A DNA stretch of 64,000 bases from Hirschia maritima DSM 19733 (GTDB lineage Bacteria; Pseudomonadota; Alphaproteobacteria; Caulobacterales; Hyphomonadaceae): assembly GCF_000378345.1 (NCBI RefSeq), contig NZ_KB899544.1:620001-684000 (forward strand). Direction: 5' to 3'. A program made the translations under genes and the position numbers. Positions 9,515-19,376 of this stretch are shown here, one piece after another (position 1 is the stretch's first letter; every line of letters begins with the position of its first letter). The notes under the pieces are model-generated. The model ran no database searches. It saw nothing but the letters and a program-made list of their open reading frames with translations, and was not told the DNA's origin.

Positions 9515-9883
9515 GTGGCCCGTATTGCAGGTGTCAACATTCCCACTAATAAGCGCGTTACAATAGCGCTGCGCTATATTCACGGTATTGGACCGGTGAA
9601 GGCGCAGGAGATTTGTGACAAAGTGGGTATCTCGGCTGAGCGCCGTGTGCAGGATTTGTCTGACGCCGAAGTCATTCAGGTTCGTGAAGCTATCGATGCA
9701 GACTATCTGGTTGAAGGTGATCTTCGCCGTGAAGTCTCAATGAACATTAAGCGTTTGATGGACTTGGGTTGCTACCGTGGTTTGCGCCACCGTCGCGGTC
9801 TTCCAGTTCGTGGCCAACGCACTCACACCAATGCGCGTACGCGCAAAGGTCCAGCGAAGCCAATCGCTGGTAAGAAGAAATAG
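9515..9883 (+). CDS. rpsM: 30S ribosomal protein S13
   Basis: S13 forms part of the 30S head and contacts both the 50S subunit and P-site tRNA. The start is a GTG at 9515, supported by GGAGGGG (9503-9509) and by the family N-terminus [14 protein letters not shown] directly after it. The 122-residue product contains [22 protein letters not shown]-type C-terminus (residues ~91-112). It is the first gene after the adk gap, downstream of a promoter candidate. Confidence 0.97.
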   Translation: MARIAGVNIPTNKRVTIALRYIHGIGPVKAQEICDKVGISAERRVQDLSDAEVIQVREAIDADYLVEGDLRREVSMNIKRLMDLGCYRGLRHRRGLPVRGQRTHTNARTRKGPAKPIAGKKK

Positions 9884-9898
9884 ACCGGATAGATAAGT

Positions 9899-10288
9899 AT
9901 GGCTCGCGAAACAACACGCGTTAAACGTAGTGCTCGTAAGAACATCTCTTCAGGTGTTGCTCACGTAAACTCAAGCTTTAACAACACAATGATCACAATT
10001 ACAGACGCTCAAGGGAATGCAATCTCTTGGTCATCTGCTGGTCACATGGGTTTTAAAGGTTCTCGTAAATCTACTCCTTATGCTGCACAGGTTGCTGCAG
10101 AGGATGCAGGTCGTAAAGCTCAAGAGCACGGCTTGAAGTCATTGGAAGTACAAGTTCGTGGTCCAGGTTCTGGCCGTGAATCAGCTCTTCGTGCGCTTCA
10201 ATCTCTAGGTTTGACGATCACAACGATTCACGACATCACAGCTATTCCTCACAATGGCTGTCGTCCTCCAAAACGTCGCCGCGTATAA
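9899..10288 (+). CDS. rpsK: 30S ribosomal protein S11
   Basis: S11 forms the platform of the 30S subunit near the mRNA exit. The 129-residue product contains [18 protein letters not shown] and ends [13 protein letters not shown], both fully conserved in the family. It lies 15 bases after rpsM and before rpoA in the alpha operon. Confidence 0.98.
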   Translation: MARETTRVKRSARKNISSGVAHVNSSFNNTMITITDAQGNAISWSSAGHMGFKGSRKSTPYAAQVAAEDAGRKAQEHGLKSLEVQVRGPGSGRESALRALQSLGLTITTIHDITAIPHNGCRPPKRRRV

Positions 10289-10362
10289 TTTATAACGAGT
10301 TATTCGCTTCGTATATGTTCGTATGAACAACACTTAAACGCAATTTCTAAGGTGATCGCCTC

Positions 10363-11388
10363 ATGAACACGGCTCAGGTCAACGACAAAAACTGGAAAGA
10401 GCTTATCCGTCCATCACGTCCCGTGGTGGAGCACGATTTTGATGCAGGCCGTAAGGCAAGCTTAATCGTGGAGCCACTAGAGCGTGGTTTTGGTACGACT
10501 CTAGGATCTTCGTTGCGTCGTGTTCTTTTGTCATCTCTGCAAGGTGCAGCGATCACAGGCGTTCAAATTGATGGTGTTGTTCACGAATTTTCATCAATCC
10601 CAGGTGTGCGTGAGGATGTTACTGACATCGTCCTAAACCTGAAGCGTGTTGCAATCAGCATGGTTTCAGAAACACCTAAGCGCATGACACTGTCTGCTTC
10701 TGGACCAGGTCCAGTTACAGCGGGTCAAATTGAGCTTTCCGGTGATATGGAAATTCTAAACCCCGACCACGTGATTTGTACGTTGGACGAGGGTGCAAAC
10801 ATTCGTATGGAATTTACTGTTGCGTCTGGTAAGGGGTATGTTCCTGCTGATCGCAACCGTCCAGATGATGCGCCACTTGGGTTTATCCCAGTTGACGCAA
10901 TCTTTTCACCTGTTGAGCGTGTTGGTTTCAAAGTAGAAGACACACGTGAAGGTCAGGTATTGGATTACGACAAACTGACACTAACTGTGGAAACAGACGG
11001 TTCAGTAACACCTGAAGATGCAGTTGCTTACGCAGCACGTATCTTGCAAGATCAACTTCAACTGCTCATCAACTTTGAAGAGCCTGTTGTTGAGCAAGAA
11101 GCTGAGCAGGAGCCGGACCTTGGCTTTAACCCAGTTCTACTCAAGAAAGTTGACGAGTTGGAATTGTCTGTACGTTCGGCAAACTGCTTGCGTAACGACA
11201 ACATTGTTTACATCGGTGATTTGATCCAAAAGTCAGAAGCAGAAATGCTTCGTACACCAAACTTTGGTCGTAAATCACTAAACGAAATTAAAGAGGTTCT
11301 CGCTTCTATGGGACTGCACTTAGGTATGGATGTACCTTCGTGGCCACCAGAGAATATCGAAGACCTAGCTAAAAAGTACGAAGACTAA
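10363..11388 (+). CDS. rpoA: DNA-directed RNA polymerase alpha subunit
   Basis: The alpha subunit dimerises to nucleate RNA polymerase assembly, and its C-terminal domain contacts UP elements and activators. The 341-residue product has the N-terminal assembly domain ([18 protein letters not shown], residues ~43-60) and the C-terminal domain with [16 protein letters not shown] and [18 protein letters not shown]. An acidic linker ([14 protein letters not shown]) joins them. The spacing from rpsK is 74 bases. Length is typical for alphaproteobacteria. Confidence 0.98.
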   Translation: MNTAQVNDKNWKELIRPSRPVVEHDFDAGRKASLIVEPLERGFGTTLGSSLRRVLLSSLQGAAITGVQIDGVVHEFSSIPGVREDVTDIVLNLKRVAISMVSETPKRMTLSASGPGPVTAGQIELSGDMEILNPDHVICTLDEGANIRMEFTVASGKGYVPADRNRPDDAPLGFIPVDAIFSPVERVGFKVEDTREGQVLDYDKLTLTVETDGSVTPEDAVAYAARILQDQLQLLINFEEPVVEQEAEQEPDLGFNPVLLKKVDELELSVRSANCLRNDNIVYIGDLIQKSEAEMLRTPNFGRKSLNEIKEVLASMGLHLGMDVPSWPPENIEDLAKKYED

Positions 11389-11424
11389 GACAGAGGAGCG
11401 GCCAATAAGGCCGTAGGAAAAGCC

Positions 11425-11850
11425 ATGCGTCACGGAATTGCGCACCGCAAGCTAAACCGCACGTCGGAGCACCGTAAGGCCATGTTCGCAAACATGGCTG
11501 CGTCTCTAGTGCAACACGAGCAGATCTCAACAACGCTTCCTAAGGCGAAAGAATTACGTTCTTTCATGGATAAGCTTGTTACTTTGGGTAAAAAAGGTGA
11601 TCTCGCTGCCCGCCGTCAAGCTATCTCAAAGATGCGTGACAAAGAAATGGTACAAAAGCTATTTGACGTTCTCGCAGAGCGTTACAAAGACCGTGAGGGT
11701 GGTTACACTCGCGTGCTTAAAGCTGGTTACCGTTATGGTGACAATGCACCAATGGCAGTTATTGAGCTGGTAGACCGTGACGAAGACGCTAAAGGTAAAG
11801 CTGATCGTGAACGCGTTGAAGCTGAAGCTGAAATGGCTTTGGAAGACTAA
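11425..11850 (+). CDS. rplQ: 50S ribosomal protein L17
   Basis: L17 is a 50S protein near the tunnel exit. The 141-residue product starts [20 protein letters not shown], has the conserved [20 protein letters not shown], and carries an acidic C-terminal tail (residues ~122-141) that goes beyond the E. coli protein. It is the last gene of the ribosomal cluster and is followed by a strong terminator. Confidence 0.97.
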   Translation: MRHGIAHRKLNRTSEHRKAMFANMAASLVQHEQISTTLPKAKELRSFMDKLVTLGKKGDLAARRQAISKMRDKEMVQKLFDVLAERYKDREGGYTRVLKAGYRYGDNAPMAVIELVDRDEDAKGKADRERVEAEAEMALED

Positions 11851-11874
11851 GATCTTCAAAAATTGAATTATAAG

Positions 11875-11906
11875 AACACCGCTTTGTGATCAGAGCGGTG
11901 TTTTTT
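11875..11906 (+). terminator. Rho-independent terminator after rplQ
   Basis: AACACCGCT (11875-11883) pairs with AGCGGTGTT (11894-11902), and the stem is followed by a T tract. It lies 24 bases after the rplQ stop and closes the ribosomal protein/rpoA transcription unit. Confidence 0.85.
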
Positions 11907-12015
11907 CGTTTTAGCATTGTAATATGATGGTTGAACATAAGATCTTGATCCAGAATGGATGTAAGAATATGGCCATTGCCCAAATTGCGCCGTGATTGTT
12001 TGAGAATTGATACTC

Positions 12016-13467
12016 ATGACTAATGTTCGACTAAAAAAACTGTTTGCCGGTGGAATAGCGTTTTTAAGCGTTTCACTCGCAGGAATCGCCGCCTGTTCTG
12101 CGCAAGATACTCAAGCGGTGAAACGCGTGGTGCCAAGCTCTCAACAAGAAGTCACCATGTCGTTTTCGCCATTAGTGAAAGAGGCGGCTCCTGCTGTTGT
12201 AAACGTCTACACGACGAAGGTCGTGAAACAGGCAGCATCTCCTTATTCTCGCGATCCGTTTTTTCAGCGTTTCTTTGGCAATCGTATGGGCGGAATGCCG
12301 AGCGAGCGGGTGGAATCGTCCCTTGGGTCAGGCGTTATTGTTGGTACTGACGGCGTAATCGTTACAAACAATCATGTGATCGAAGGAGCCGATGAGTTTA
12401 AAGTCGTGCTTTCCGACCGGCGTGAATATGCCGCCGAACTTATCATAGCAGATGAACGAACTGATTTGGCTGTGTTGAAAATCGATACTGAAGGCGAAAA
12501 ACTCCCTACATTGGAAATTACCGACACACGAGATGTTGAGGTAGGGGATTTGGTTCTTGCGATTGGGAACCCTTTTGGAGTTGGTCAAACTGTTACGACT
12601 GGGATTATCTCTGCGCAGGCAAGAACTGATGTGGGTGTGTCTGATTATGCCTTCTTCTTGCAAACAGATGCCGCGATTAATCCAGGTAATTCAGGCGGAG
12701 CGCTAGTCGACTCCCAAGGGCGTTTAGTTGGCGTGAACACTGCTATCTTCTCGAGATCAGGTGGCTCAAATGGGATTGGTTTTGCCATTCCTTCTGAAAT
12801 GGTCAAACGCGTTGTTGATGCAGCTGTAAATGATGGTCAGATTATCCGACCATGGTTAGGTTTAAAAGGGCAATCAGTAACTTCAGATATAGCCAAGTCT
12901 ATGGGATTGGATCGTCCAATGGGAGTGTTGGTTACAGAAATTTATCCTGATGGCCCTGCTGAGAAGGCCGGATTAAAACGTGGTGACTTGGTAACTTCAA
13001 TCGACGGACGTGAAGTGTTTGATGAACGTGGTTTGAAATTTTTGGCCGCTACTTTAGCTCCCGGTGAAAGAGCTTCATTGAAAGTGATGCGAAGTGGCAA
13101 AGAAAAATCAGTGAAAGTGAAGCTAGCACCGCCTCCAGGTGCGACAGAAGCTGAAATGAACTTGATTGAGGGCAATGCTAGCCCATTTTCAGGAGCCGAG
13201 ATTGCTGATCTTTCACCTGCATTAGCGGATGAGTTGGGCCGTGATCCTTTTGCATCTGGTGTGTTGGTCAATCGTGTATTGCGACGTTCGCTTGCATCCC
13301 GTTTTGGCCTGCGTCCGGGCGATATGATCCGTGAGATTGACGGAACTGTCATCAAAACTTCCGAAGACGTTCTTAGCGTTTTGAAAGACAAGGGCGGTCG
13401 TGGAACGAGATGGACCGTGACAATCGAGCGTAATGGCCGACGGATAACGTCACAAATCCGATTATAG
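12016..13467 (+). CDS. DegP/HtrA-family serine protease with lipobox
   Basis: This 483-residue protein is a Do-type periplasmic protease/chaperone that degrades misfolded envelope proteins. The catalytic triad is visible: H120 (TNNHVIEGAD), D150 (ERTDLAVLKI) and S226 (NPGNSGGAL). Two PDZ domains follow, at ~270-355 and ~375-480. The N-terminus is a signal peptide ending in the lipobox IAAC (Cys27), so it may be a lipoprotein rather than a soluble protein. The ATG at 12016 is preferred over an in-frame TTG at 12007. Neither has a strong ribosome-binding site. It sits downstream of the rplQ terminator and upstream of rarA. Confidence 0.93.
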   Translation: MTNVRLKKLFAGGIAFLSVSLAGIAACSAQDTQAVKRVVPSSQQEVTMSFSPLVKEAAPAVVNVYTTKVVKQAASPYSRDPFFQRFFGNRMGGMPSERVESSLGSGVIVGTDGVIVTNNHVIEGADEFKVVLSDRREYAAELIIADERTDLAVLKIDTEGEKLPTLEITDTRDVEVGDLVLAIGNPFGVGQTVTTGIISAQARTDVGVSDYAFFLQTDAAINPGNSGGALVDSQGRLVGVNTAIFSRSGGSNGIGFAIPSEMVKRVVDAAVNDGQIIRPWLGLKGQSVTSDIAKSMGLDRPMGVLVTEIYPDGPAEKAGLKRGDLVTSIDGREVFDERGLKFLAATLAPGERASLKVMRSGKEKSVKVKLAPPPGATEAEMNLIEGNASPFSGAEIADLSPALADELGRDPFASGVLVNRVLRRSLASRFGLRPGDMIREIDGTVIKTSEDVLSVLKDKGGRGTRWTVTIERNGRRITSQIRL

Positions 13468-13524
13468 GTTGGATTTTTTAAATCTACACTTACGTAAACT
13501 CGAACGTAGCGGTAAATAGATCTT

Positions 13525-14850
13525 ATGACAGATTTGTTTTCCGCTGCCGGTCTCGATGAGAGTGCGCCTCAACCGCTAGCTGATAGATTGCGCCCTAAAA
13601 AACTGTCCGATGTGATAGGGCAAGATCATCTGATTGGTACAGATGGTCCGATAGGACGCATGCTTGCCAATAAGCGCCTCGCAAGCATGATATTGTGGGG
13701 CCCGCCCGGTGTAGGAAAAACAACAATAGCCCAATTGCTCGCCGTAGATGCGGGGCTAGAGTTTGATCCGATTTCGGCAATCTTTTCCGGCGTGAAAGAT
13801 TTGCGTGCTGCTTTTGATCGAGCAGAAAACAGGCGTCAGCTTGGCAAAGGTACTTTGCTGTTCGTTGACGAGATCCATCGCTTCAATAAAGCACAGCAAG
13901 ATGGTTTCTTGCCATTTGTCGAGCGTGGAGTGGTGACACTTGTCGGAGCGACAACTGAGAATCCAAGCTTTGAATTGAATGGCGCACTGTTATCACGTTG
14001 TCAGGTGCTGACGCTTAAGCGTTTGGATGAAGCGGCGATGGAAAAACTTCTTCAACGTGTTGAAATGGAAGAAAACTGTAAGCTTTCAATTGATGAAACT
14101 GCGCGCTCCTTACTGATTGATATGGCTGATGGCGATGGACGGTATCTGCTCAATCTTGCTGAAGAGGTAGTTTCACTTGGGGATGTTGAGCAGATAAACT
14201 CAGAGCAGTTATCGAAGTTATTGCAAAAGCGTGCTCCCGCTTATGATAAAGACCGCGATGAGCACTATAATATGGCGTCTGCGTTGCATAAATCGGTCCG
14301 CGGTTCTGACCCCGATGCCTCGCTTTACTGGTTTTGTCGTATGCTGGAGGGGGGAGAGGATCCCCTTTATTTGGCGCGTCGAATTGTTAGAATGGCCTCT
14401 GAGGAGGTTGGTTTGGCTGATCCTACGGCACTAATGATTGCTGGAGAGGCGGCGCGCACCTATGAACGGCTTGGTTCACCGGAAGGAGAATTGGCACTAG
14501 CGCATGCACTTGTGCATATTGCTACATCGCCCAAATCCAATGCGGTTTATGCAGCCTATAAAAAAGCACGAGTCTCAGCAGCAAAGACTGGCTCACTTAT
14601 GCCGCCCAAACATATATTGAATGCGCCAACTTCTATGATGAAAGATCAAGGTTATGGCGATGGTTATCAATATGACCATGATTTGGACGGCTCGTTTTCA
14701 GGTCAGAATTACTTTCCTGATGGGATAGAGCGTCAATCGTATTATCGACCACAAGGAGCTGGTCGAGAGGCATCCATTCGGGATCGCATGAAAGATTGGG
14801 CAAACAAGCGCGCCAACATAGCGCGCCAGAATGCGGATAAACCTAGTTAA
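13525..14850 (+). CDS. rarA: Replication-associated recombination protein A (AAA+ ATPase)
   Basis: RarA/MgsA is a clamp-loader-like AAA+ ATPase that acts at stalled replication forks. The 441-residue product has Walker A GPPGVGKT (residues 59-66), Walker [12 protein letters not shown] (~111-121) and the sensor-1 region [13 protein letters not shown]. The C-terminal tetramerisation part contains YPHDYEGGWxxQxYLP-like sequence, seen here as [18 protein letters not shown]. It lies 57 bases after the HtrA gene, possibly in the same unit. Its last eight bases overlap the convergent gene at 14843. Confidence 0.95.
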   Translation: MTDLFSAAGLDESAPQPLADRLRPKKLSDVIGQDHLIGTDGPIGRMLANKRLASMILWGPPGVGKTTIAQLLAVDAGLEFDPISAIFSGVKDLRAAFDRAENRRQLGKGTLLFVDEIHRFNKAQQDGFLPFVERGVVTLVGATTENPSFELNGALLSRCQVLTLKRLDEAAMEKLLQRVEMEENCKLSIDETARSLLIDMADGDGRYLLNLAEEVVSLGDVEQINSEQLSKLLQKRAPAYDKDRDEHYNMASALHKSVRGSDPDASLYWFCRMLEGGEDPLYLARRIVRMASEEVGLADPTALMIAGEAARTYERLGSPEGELALAHALVHIATSPKSNAVYAAYKKARVSAAKTGSLMPPKHILNAPTSMMKDQGYGDGYQYDHDLDGSFSGQNYFPDGIERQSYYRPQGAGREASIRDRMKDWANKRANIARQNADKPS

Positions 14851-15496
14851 CTGCTATAATGCGCCAAGTGTCGATAAGGCGTTGTCCAACAACCATGTTT
14901 AAATCGTTTGGTTCAGTTGTATCGTATGTTGAACCAAGTCCTTGATAACCGATACGTTGGCACATTGCTAAAAAGGCGACTGGATTATCGAGAAGGTTTA
15001 AATCGCGGATGATTTCAAACCCCATTTGGTCGCGTAGCGGCAATAGAGCGTGCCGCATCTTACGGATGGCACCGGGAGAGAAGGGCTCCATTGAAGTGGA
15101 GTGTTGTGTGTTCATTTTCGTAACTCTACTATAAACCTCTGGTGAAATACGTTTCCAGAGTTGAATCAGCCGATGACCCAAGCAATTTTGCTGGGCGAGC
15201 ATCCTCATTGCATTTTCATTGATATTGCCGTATTTGCGCTCTCTCTGAATTGCGCTGTTCAATGGAAACCCATGTGCAGCAGCAAGTCGAACGAATGCGG
15301 CAGGATCTTTCAGCACATTTGGTGCATATAGGATCGCTTGATCAAATGAAAATAAAATTGCGCGCAAGCAGTCTTCATCACGCTTGTGCGTTGCTGTTTT
15401 ATTTAAGTTTGGTAGGTGGAATTTTGGTTTGGGCACATTTCCATGTGCAGTGGGCTTAACCAATGAAAACACTCTACGCTTACTCTGTTCGTCCAT
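14843..15496 (-). CDS. Hypothetical protein, no recognised family
   Basis: This 217-residue soluble protein is mostly helical, with no signal peptide or membrane segment. The ATG at 15496 is chosen because AAAGG lies ~9 bases upstream. The same frame also has a TTG at 15517 without a ribosome-binding site. Two segments resemble each other in layout: LKDPAAFVRLAAAHGFPLNS near residue 55 and LLDNPVAFLAMCQRIGYQG near 180. This suggests a duplicated helical motif. It converges on rarA with an eight-base overlap and is the only minus-strand gene in this part of the window. Function is unknown. Confidence 0.7.
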   Translation of the reverse strand: MDEQSKRRVFSLVKPTAHGNVPKPKFHLPNLNKTATHKRDEDCLRAILFSFDQAILYAPNVLKDPAAFVRLAAAHGFPLNSAIQRERKYGNINENAMRMLAQQNCLGHRLIQLWKRISPEVYSRVTKMNTQHSTSMEPFSPGAIRKMRHALLPLRDQMGFEIIRDLNLLDNPVAFLAMCQRIGYQGLGSTYDTTEPNDLNMVVGQRLIDTWRIIAVN

Positions 15497-15604
15497 TTGC
15501 TTGTGACCTTTGCTCAAGCATTTGATAGAACAGCCCCGTAGTTAGGATGGCGAATGATTCGCAGAATTACAATGCTTTTTTGCATTAATACTTGAGGCAT
15601 TTTC

Positions 15605-16423
15605 ATGGAAGAAGATAAAAACGAAGATAAGCCATGGAAAAAGGGTGACTTTTCGAAAAAGTTAATAAAACCTTACTTGGTAAATTCTGACGATAGAGAC
15701 TTTATGGAAAGTATAGTCTTGGGTGAAGATGATTCTATATTCGCTTTTGACAAACCAAGTGGATTGGCTTGTCAAACAAGAAGTCCTGCTGATCGTACTT
15801 TCGATGCATTACTTGGCGTATATGCAAGAAGTAACGGTAAAAGGCCGAAACTTATACATCGATTGGACATGTTAACGTCGGGTGTAATCATCGCTTCGAA
15901 AACAAAACCCTCAGCAGCCTTTTTTCAACAAGCCTTTGAGCAAAGGAAAGCTAAGAAAACCTATGTAGCAATTGTGAAGGGACCGCCGATTGAGGAAGTT
16001 GAAGGTGTTCTGGAATATTACGTTCAACGTTATCAAAAAGAACCCAATCTTGCGTTGATGCGTGCTGTTGGTTCGGATGATGAAGGCGCGCAGAATGCCG
16101 TTACAAGGTATAATGTATTGGCCAGTCATGAAGATTATCACTTTTTGATGCTGACGCCCGAGACAGGCCGAACCCATCAATTACGTGTGCACTTGGAGAG
16201 TTTTGGGCGGCCGATCCTAGCAGATCCTTATTATGGTGTTGATGTCACAAGCGAGGGATATCAGGCACCACGCCTTATGTTGCACGCCTATCGATTGCTT
16301 ACGCCGCATTTGGATGGTGGTGATATTGATATCGTCGCAGATATTCCAGATGACATGCGTAAATGTCTTGATGATTTATCTCTTGAAAGCGGGCTACTGG
16401 CGCTTAAGGAGAAAACAAGTTAA
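15605..16423 (+). CDS. RluA-family pseudouridine synthase without S4 domain
   Basis: This 272-residue enzyme should isomerise uridine to pseudouridine in rRNA or tRNA. The family motif HRLDMLTSGVIIASKT carries the catalytic aspartate D88. The C-terminal part has LMLTPETGRTHQLRVHLESFGRPILADPYYG, a close match in pieces to RluA/RluC enzymes (LLxPxTGRTHQLRVH). It lacks the N-terminal S4 RNA-binding domain found in the neighbour at 16813, which makes it more like RluA or TruC in layout. Substrate cannot be decided. Ten bases separate it from crcB. Confidence 0.9.
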   Translation: MEEDKNEDKPWKKGDFSKKLIKPYLVNSDDRDFMESIVLGEDDSIFAFDKPSGLACQTRSPADRTFDALLGVYARSNGKRPKLIHRLDMLTSGVIIASKTKPSAAFFQQAFEQRKAKKTYVAIVKGPPIEEVEGVLEYYVQRYQKEPNLALMRAVGSDDEGAQNAVTRYNVLASHEDYHFLMLTPETGRTHQLRVHLESFGRPILADPYYGVDVTSEGYQAPRLMLHAYRLLTPHLDGGDIDIVADIPDDMRKCLDDLSLESGLLALKEKTS

Positions 16424-16432
16424 GAGGCCTGC

Positions 16433-16816
16433 ATGCAGAACATTGTTTTAGTAGCTCTTGGCGGCGCGATAGGCGCAACGGCCCGATACGGCATTTCGCA
16501 ATTTATGGTGCGAAGCGTTGGAAATGGCATGCCTTGGGGAACTTTCAGTGCGAATGTTTTAGGTTCTTTATTGCTAGGCTTGTTGTTTGGTTGGCTGGCA
16601 TTTAAGGCTGAAGGCGCTGACAATTGGCGTTTGTTTTTAGGGACTGGCGTATTGGGCGGCTTTACGACTTTTTCCACGCTGAGCATGGAAACCGTGTGGA
16701 TGATAGAACGCAAAGCATATTTGCAAGCTAGCAGCTATGCTGTGGGAAGCTTGGTGTTAGGTATCGTTGCTGCATTTGTTGGATTGATTATTGCCCGGAA
16801 GGTTTTTGCAATATGA
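16433..16816 (+). CDS. crcB: Fluoride ion channel CrcB/Fluc
   Basis: CrcB forms dual-topology dimers that export fluoride across the inner membrane. The 127-residue protein has four hydrophobic segments and the family motifs GGAIGATARYG (N-terminal), SANVLGSLLLG and GVLGGFTTFSTLS, whose Phe/Thr residues line the pore. Its end overlaps the next gene by four bases (ATGA at 16813), indicating one operon with the two pseudouridine synthases. I saw no fluoride riboswitch, as there is no room upstream. Confidence 0.95.
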   Translation: MQNIVLVALGGAIGATARYGISQFMVRSVGNGMPWGTFSANVLGSLLLGLLFGWLAFKAEGADNWRLFLGTGVLGGFTTFSTLSMETVWMIERKAYLQASSYAVGSLVLGIVAAFVGLIIARKVFAI

Positions 16817-17841
16817 GTTGGAATAAAGGACAAGTCCTGCAAATTCCCGTTGGTGACGGTGAAGGTGATGTGCGTCTTGATAGATGGCTCAAACGTCGCT
16901 TTCCAGGGCTGACACAGGGACAGGTGGAAAAGCTTCTTCGCAAAGGTGAAGTGCGCGTAGATGGTGGCCGCGCTAAATCCAGTACTCGTTTAGAAGTGGG
17001 GCAGGTTGTGCGGGTGCCGCCAATGCCTTCTAGTGACCAAAACAAGAAACGTGAAGTCGCGGAAGACGTATATGTTTCGCCGAAAGATGCTGAGCTGATT
17101 AAGTCTTTCATTTTGTATGAAGATGAAGATGTGTATGTGCTGAACAAGCCGTCAGGCCTAGCTGTTCAAGGTGGAACCAAGACCTTGCGGCACGTGGATG
17201 GGATGGCAAATGCGCTGACAAAGCCTGGGCAAGACAAACCGCGTCTTGTGCACCGTTTGGATAAAGATACGTCTGGTCTTCTTGTTTTGGCTAAAACAGC
17301 TCAGTCTGCAGCGACAATGAGCAAGCACTTCAGATCTCGTGATTTAGATAAGATATATTGGGCAGTCATTACTGGAGCGCCAAACCCATCTGAAGGAGAA
17401 CTCAGAGGGTGGATGATGAAGGCACATGGTCCTGGGCAAGACAAGGAATTGATGACGGCTGGAATTCACGGACAAAAAGGATCTGTGTTTGCAATCACTG
17501 ATTATAAGGTTGTATCAACAGTGGGCCAGAAGGCTTGTTGGGTGGCCCTCAAGCCATCTACAGGACGTAAGCACCAGCTCCGCTATCACATGTCAGAGAT
17601 AGGCCATGCTATCGTTGGAGACAACAAATATACATGCGATAGGGAAGCGCCAAAAGGTGTTCCCGCGGGATTGCACTTACATGCGCGTGCTTTGCGCGTT
17701 CCTCGTCGCCATGGCCCAGATGTAGAGGTGATTGCTCCGTTGCCTCAGCACATGAAAAAGACGTTTGATTTGTTCGGGTTTCATGAAAGTGAAGCTGGAA
17801 ACCCATTTGACACCATCATACCCATTGGTCGCCGTCGCTAA
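16813..17841 (+). CDS. rluC: 23S rRNA pseudouridine synthase, RluC type
   Basis: The 342-residue product begins with an S4 RNA-binding domain (residues ~18-70, VRLDRWLKRRFPGLTQGQ, EKLLRKGEVRVDG), followed by the RluA catalytic domain with HRLDKDTSGLLVLAKT; the catalytic aspartate is D150. GRKHQLRYHMSEIGHAIVGD is the C-terminal signature. This layout matches RluC/RluD, which modify 23S rRNA helices. RluC is the better guess because RluD usually has other neighbours. It is coupled to crcB by a four-base overlap and followed by a HAD phosphatase, an order often seen in alphaproteobacteria. Confidence 0.88.
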   Translation: MSWNKGQVLQIPVGDGEGDVRLDRWLKRRFPGLTQGQVEKLLRKGEVRVDGGRAKSSTRLEVGQVVRVPPMPSSDQNKKREVAEDVYVSPKDAELIKSFILYEDEDVYVLNKPSGLAVQGGTKTLRHVDGMANALTKPGQDKPRLVHRLDKDTSGLLVLAKTAQSAATMSKHFRSRDLDKIYWAVITGAPNPSEGELRGWMMKAHGPGQDKELMTAGIHGQKGSVFAITDYKVVSTVGQKACWVALKPSTGRKHQLRYHMSEIGHAIVGDNKYTCDREAPKGVPAGLHLHARALRVPRRHGPDVEVIAPLPQHMKKTFDLFGFHESEAGNPFDTIIPIGRRR

Positions 17842-17862
17842 TCATTTTTGAGAGTTTAGAAT

Positions 17863-18534
17863 ATGTCTTTAAAGCTTGCTGTCTGGGATTTAGACGGAAC
17901 AGTTGTCGATAGCCGCGAAATGATTCAGACCGCGATGGAGCATGCGTTCAGAAAGTCTGGTTTTGCTGAACCTTCATTCGATGATACGCGAAAAATTGTT
18001 GGCCTTTCTCTGAAAACCGCTATCGAGAATTTATTGCCAGAAGCAGATGACACTTCAGTGCATCAGGTTTTTGAAGACTATAAATCTAGCTTTGTGCAAT
18101 TGAGAGCTGATCCTAATCTAAAAGAACCTCTATATGATGGAGCAATGGATTTATTGAGCGATATGGTCGCTGATGGATGGCTCATGGGCGTGGCCACGGG
18201 CAAATCTCGTCAGGGTTTGAACCATATTTTGGAAATGCATGATTTAGAGAAATTCTTTGATACGCATTGGTGCGCTGATGATGGCCCAGGTAAGCCGCAT
18301 CCACATATGGTGAAAAAGAATATGGATGAACTGGGTTGCTTCGCTCAGAACACAGTAATGATTGGAGATGCGACATTTGATATGCAAATGGCGCGTGCTG
18401 CCAATGTGCATGCATTGGGTGTTTCTTGGGGATTTGGCAAAACGGAAGAGCTCGCTGAAGCTGGTGCGCATGAAGTGCATCATGATTTTGCGGGCCTTCG
18501 TGCAGGATTGTATGCTTTTAGAGAAAAGGTGTAG
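17863..18534 (+). CDS. HAD-family hydrolase, phosphoglycolate phosphatase-like
   Basis: This 223-residue cytosolic enzyme has all HAD motifs: motif I WDLDGTVVDS (nucleophile D9, acid/base D11), motif II MGVATGKSRQG (Thr at about residue 111), and motif IV MIGDATFDMQMARAA. The helical cap between motifs I and II is of the Gph/beta-phosphoglucomutase type. The exact substrate is not readable. The gene sits between rluC and the ATP12 homologue, with only two bases to the latter, so the three are likely co-transcribed. Confidence 0.9.
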   Translation: MSLKLAVWDLDGTVVDSREMIQTAMEHAFRKSGFAEPSFDDTRKIVGLSLKTAIENLLPEADDTSVHQVFEDYKSSFVQLRADPNLKEPLYDGAMDLLSDMVADGWLMGVATGKSRQGLNHILEMHDLEKFFDTHWCADDGPGKPHPHMVKKNMDELGCFAQNTVMIGDATFDMQMARAANVHALGVSWGFGKTEELAEAGAHEVHHDFAGLRAGLYAFREKV

Positions 18535-18536
18535 GC

Positions 18537-19265
18537 ATGAGTGACTTTGGCAGCACCGACCAGCGTATGAAAAAATTCTATAAGCAGGCTGGGATAGAAA
18601 AGCTGGAAGACGGCAATTGGACGATTGTGCTTGATGGCCGCCAGCTTAAGACACCTGCGAAAAATGTTTTAACTCTTCCATCAGAAGAATTGGCGGAAGC
18701 CGTGGCTGGTGAATGGGCGGATCAAATTGAGTATATAGACGTTGCGACCATGCACATTACGCGCTTGGTCAATGTTGCTATCGATAGAACACCGCTTGCG
18801 CGCGATGAAATGGCAGCTGAAGTTGCCCGCTATGCAGAAACGGACCTTGTATCCCATTTAGCTGAGGGGCCTACAGTGCTTAGAGAGCGGCAGGAAGCAG
18901 GATGGGCTCCTATACGTGATTGGGCAGCTCAAGAACTGGACGTGTTTCTGTTGCCAGTAGAAGGGGTTATGGCTAGCCCTCAGCCTACGACCTCCTTGGA
19001 AGCTGCAAGATCTCATGCAGCCAAATTGGATGATATGAGGCTAACAGGATTGAATTTTGGTCTTGGGTTGTTTGGTTCTGCAGTGTTGGCACTTGCGGTA
19101 GAGCAAGGGCGTATTATGTCTGAAGAGGCATTTGACTTATCCCGAATAGATGAAGTTTTTCAGGCTGAGCAATGGGGAGAAGATGACGAAGCTAAGCAAA
19201 GAGAGGCTTATAATCGTCACCAAGCGCTCGGATTGGGTGTCTTTTTTGCGGCATTGAATCGTTAG
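18537..19265 (+). CDS. ATP12-family chaperone for F1-ATPase assembly
   Basis: ATP12 proteins assist assembly of the F1 alpha subunit; the family is shared by mitochondria and alphaproteobacteria. The 242-residue product has the N-terminal signature MKKFYKQAGIE with WTIVLDGRQLKTPAKN, then EWADQ, and later the RLVNVAIDR and SPQPTTSLE segments. It starts two bases after the HAD gene. Its presence supports the alphaproteobacterial assignment. Nothing unusual was seen. Confidence 0.92.
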   Translation: MSDFGSTDQRMKKFYKQAGIEKLEDGNWTIVLDGRQLKTPAKNVLTLPSEELAEAVAGEWADQIEYIDVATMHITRLVNVAIDRTPLARDEMAAEVARYAETDLVSHLAEGPTVLRERQEAGWAPIRDWAAQELDVFLLPVEGVMASPQPTTSLEAARSHAAKLDDMRLTGLNFGLGLFGSAVLALAVEQGRIMSEEAFDLSRIDEVFQAEQWGEDDEAKQREAYNRHQALGLGVFFAALNR

Positions 19266-19271
19266 AAAAAA

Positions 19272-19301
19272 GGCAATCTTCACAAGCCTGTGAGAATTGC
19301 C
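19272..19301 (+). terminator. Hairpin after the ATP12 gene, probable terminator
   Basis: GGCAAT (19272-19277) pairs with ATTGCC (19296-19301), and the inner bases TTCACA/TGTGAG continue the stem. It lies seven bases after the stop of the ATP12 homologue. The T tract that follows is poor, so termination may be weak. Confidence 0.5.
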
Positions 19302-19376
19302 ACTGATTTCTTAAATATCTGCCATCTGAATGCTCCGTTCATCTGCCGTTGTGTTTAGCAGCCGCAAACTCGGTGT

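Noticed and set aside
12942-13391. 149-residue minus-strand frame opposite the HtrA PDZ domains
   Set aside because: No start signal or similarity; the plus-strand PDZ coding is clear.
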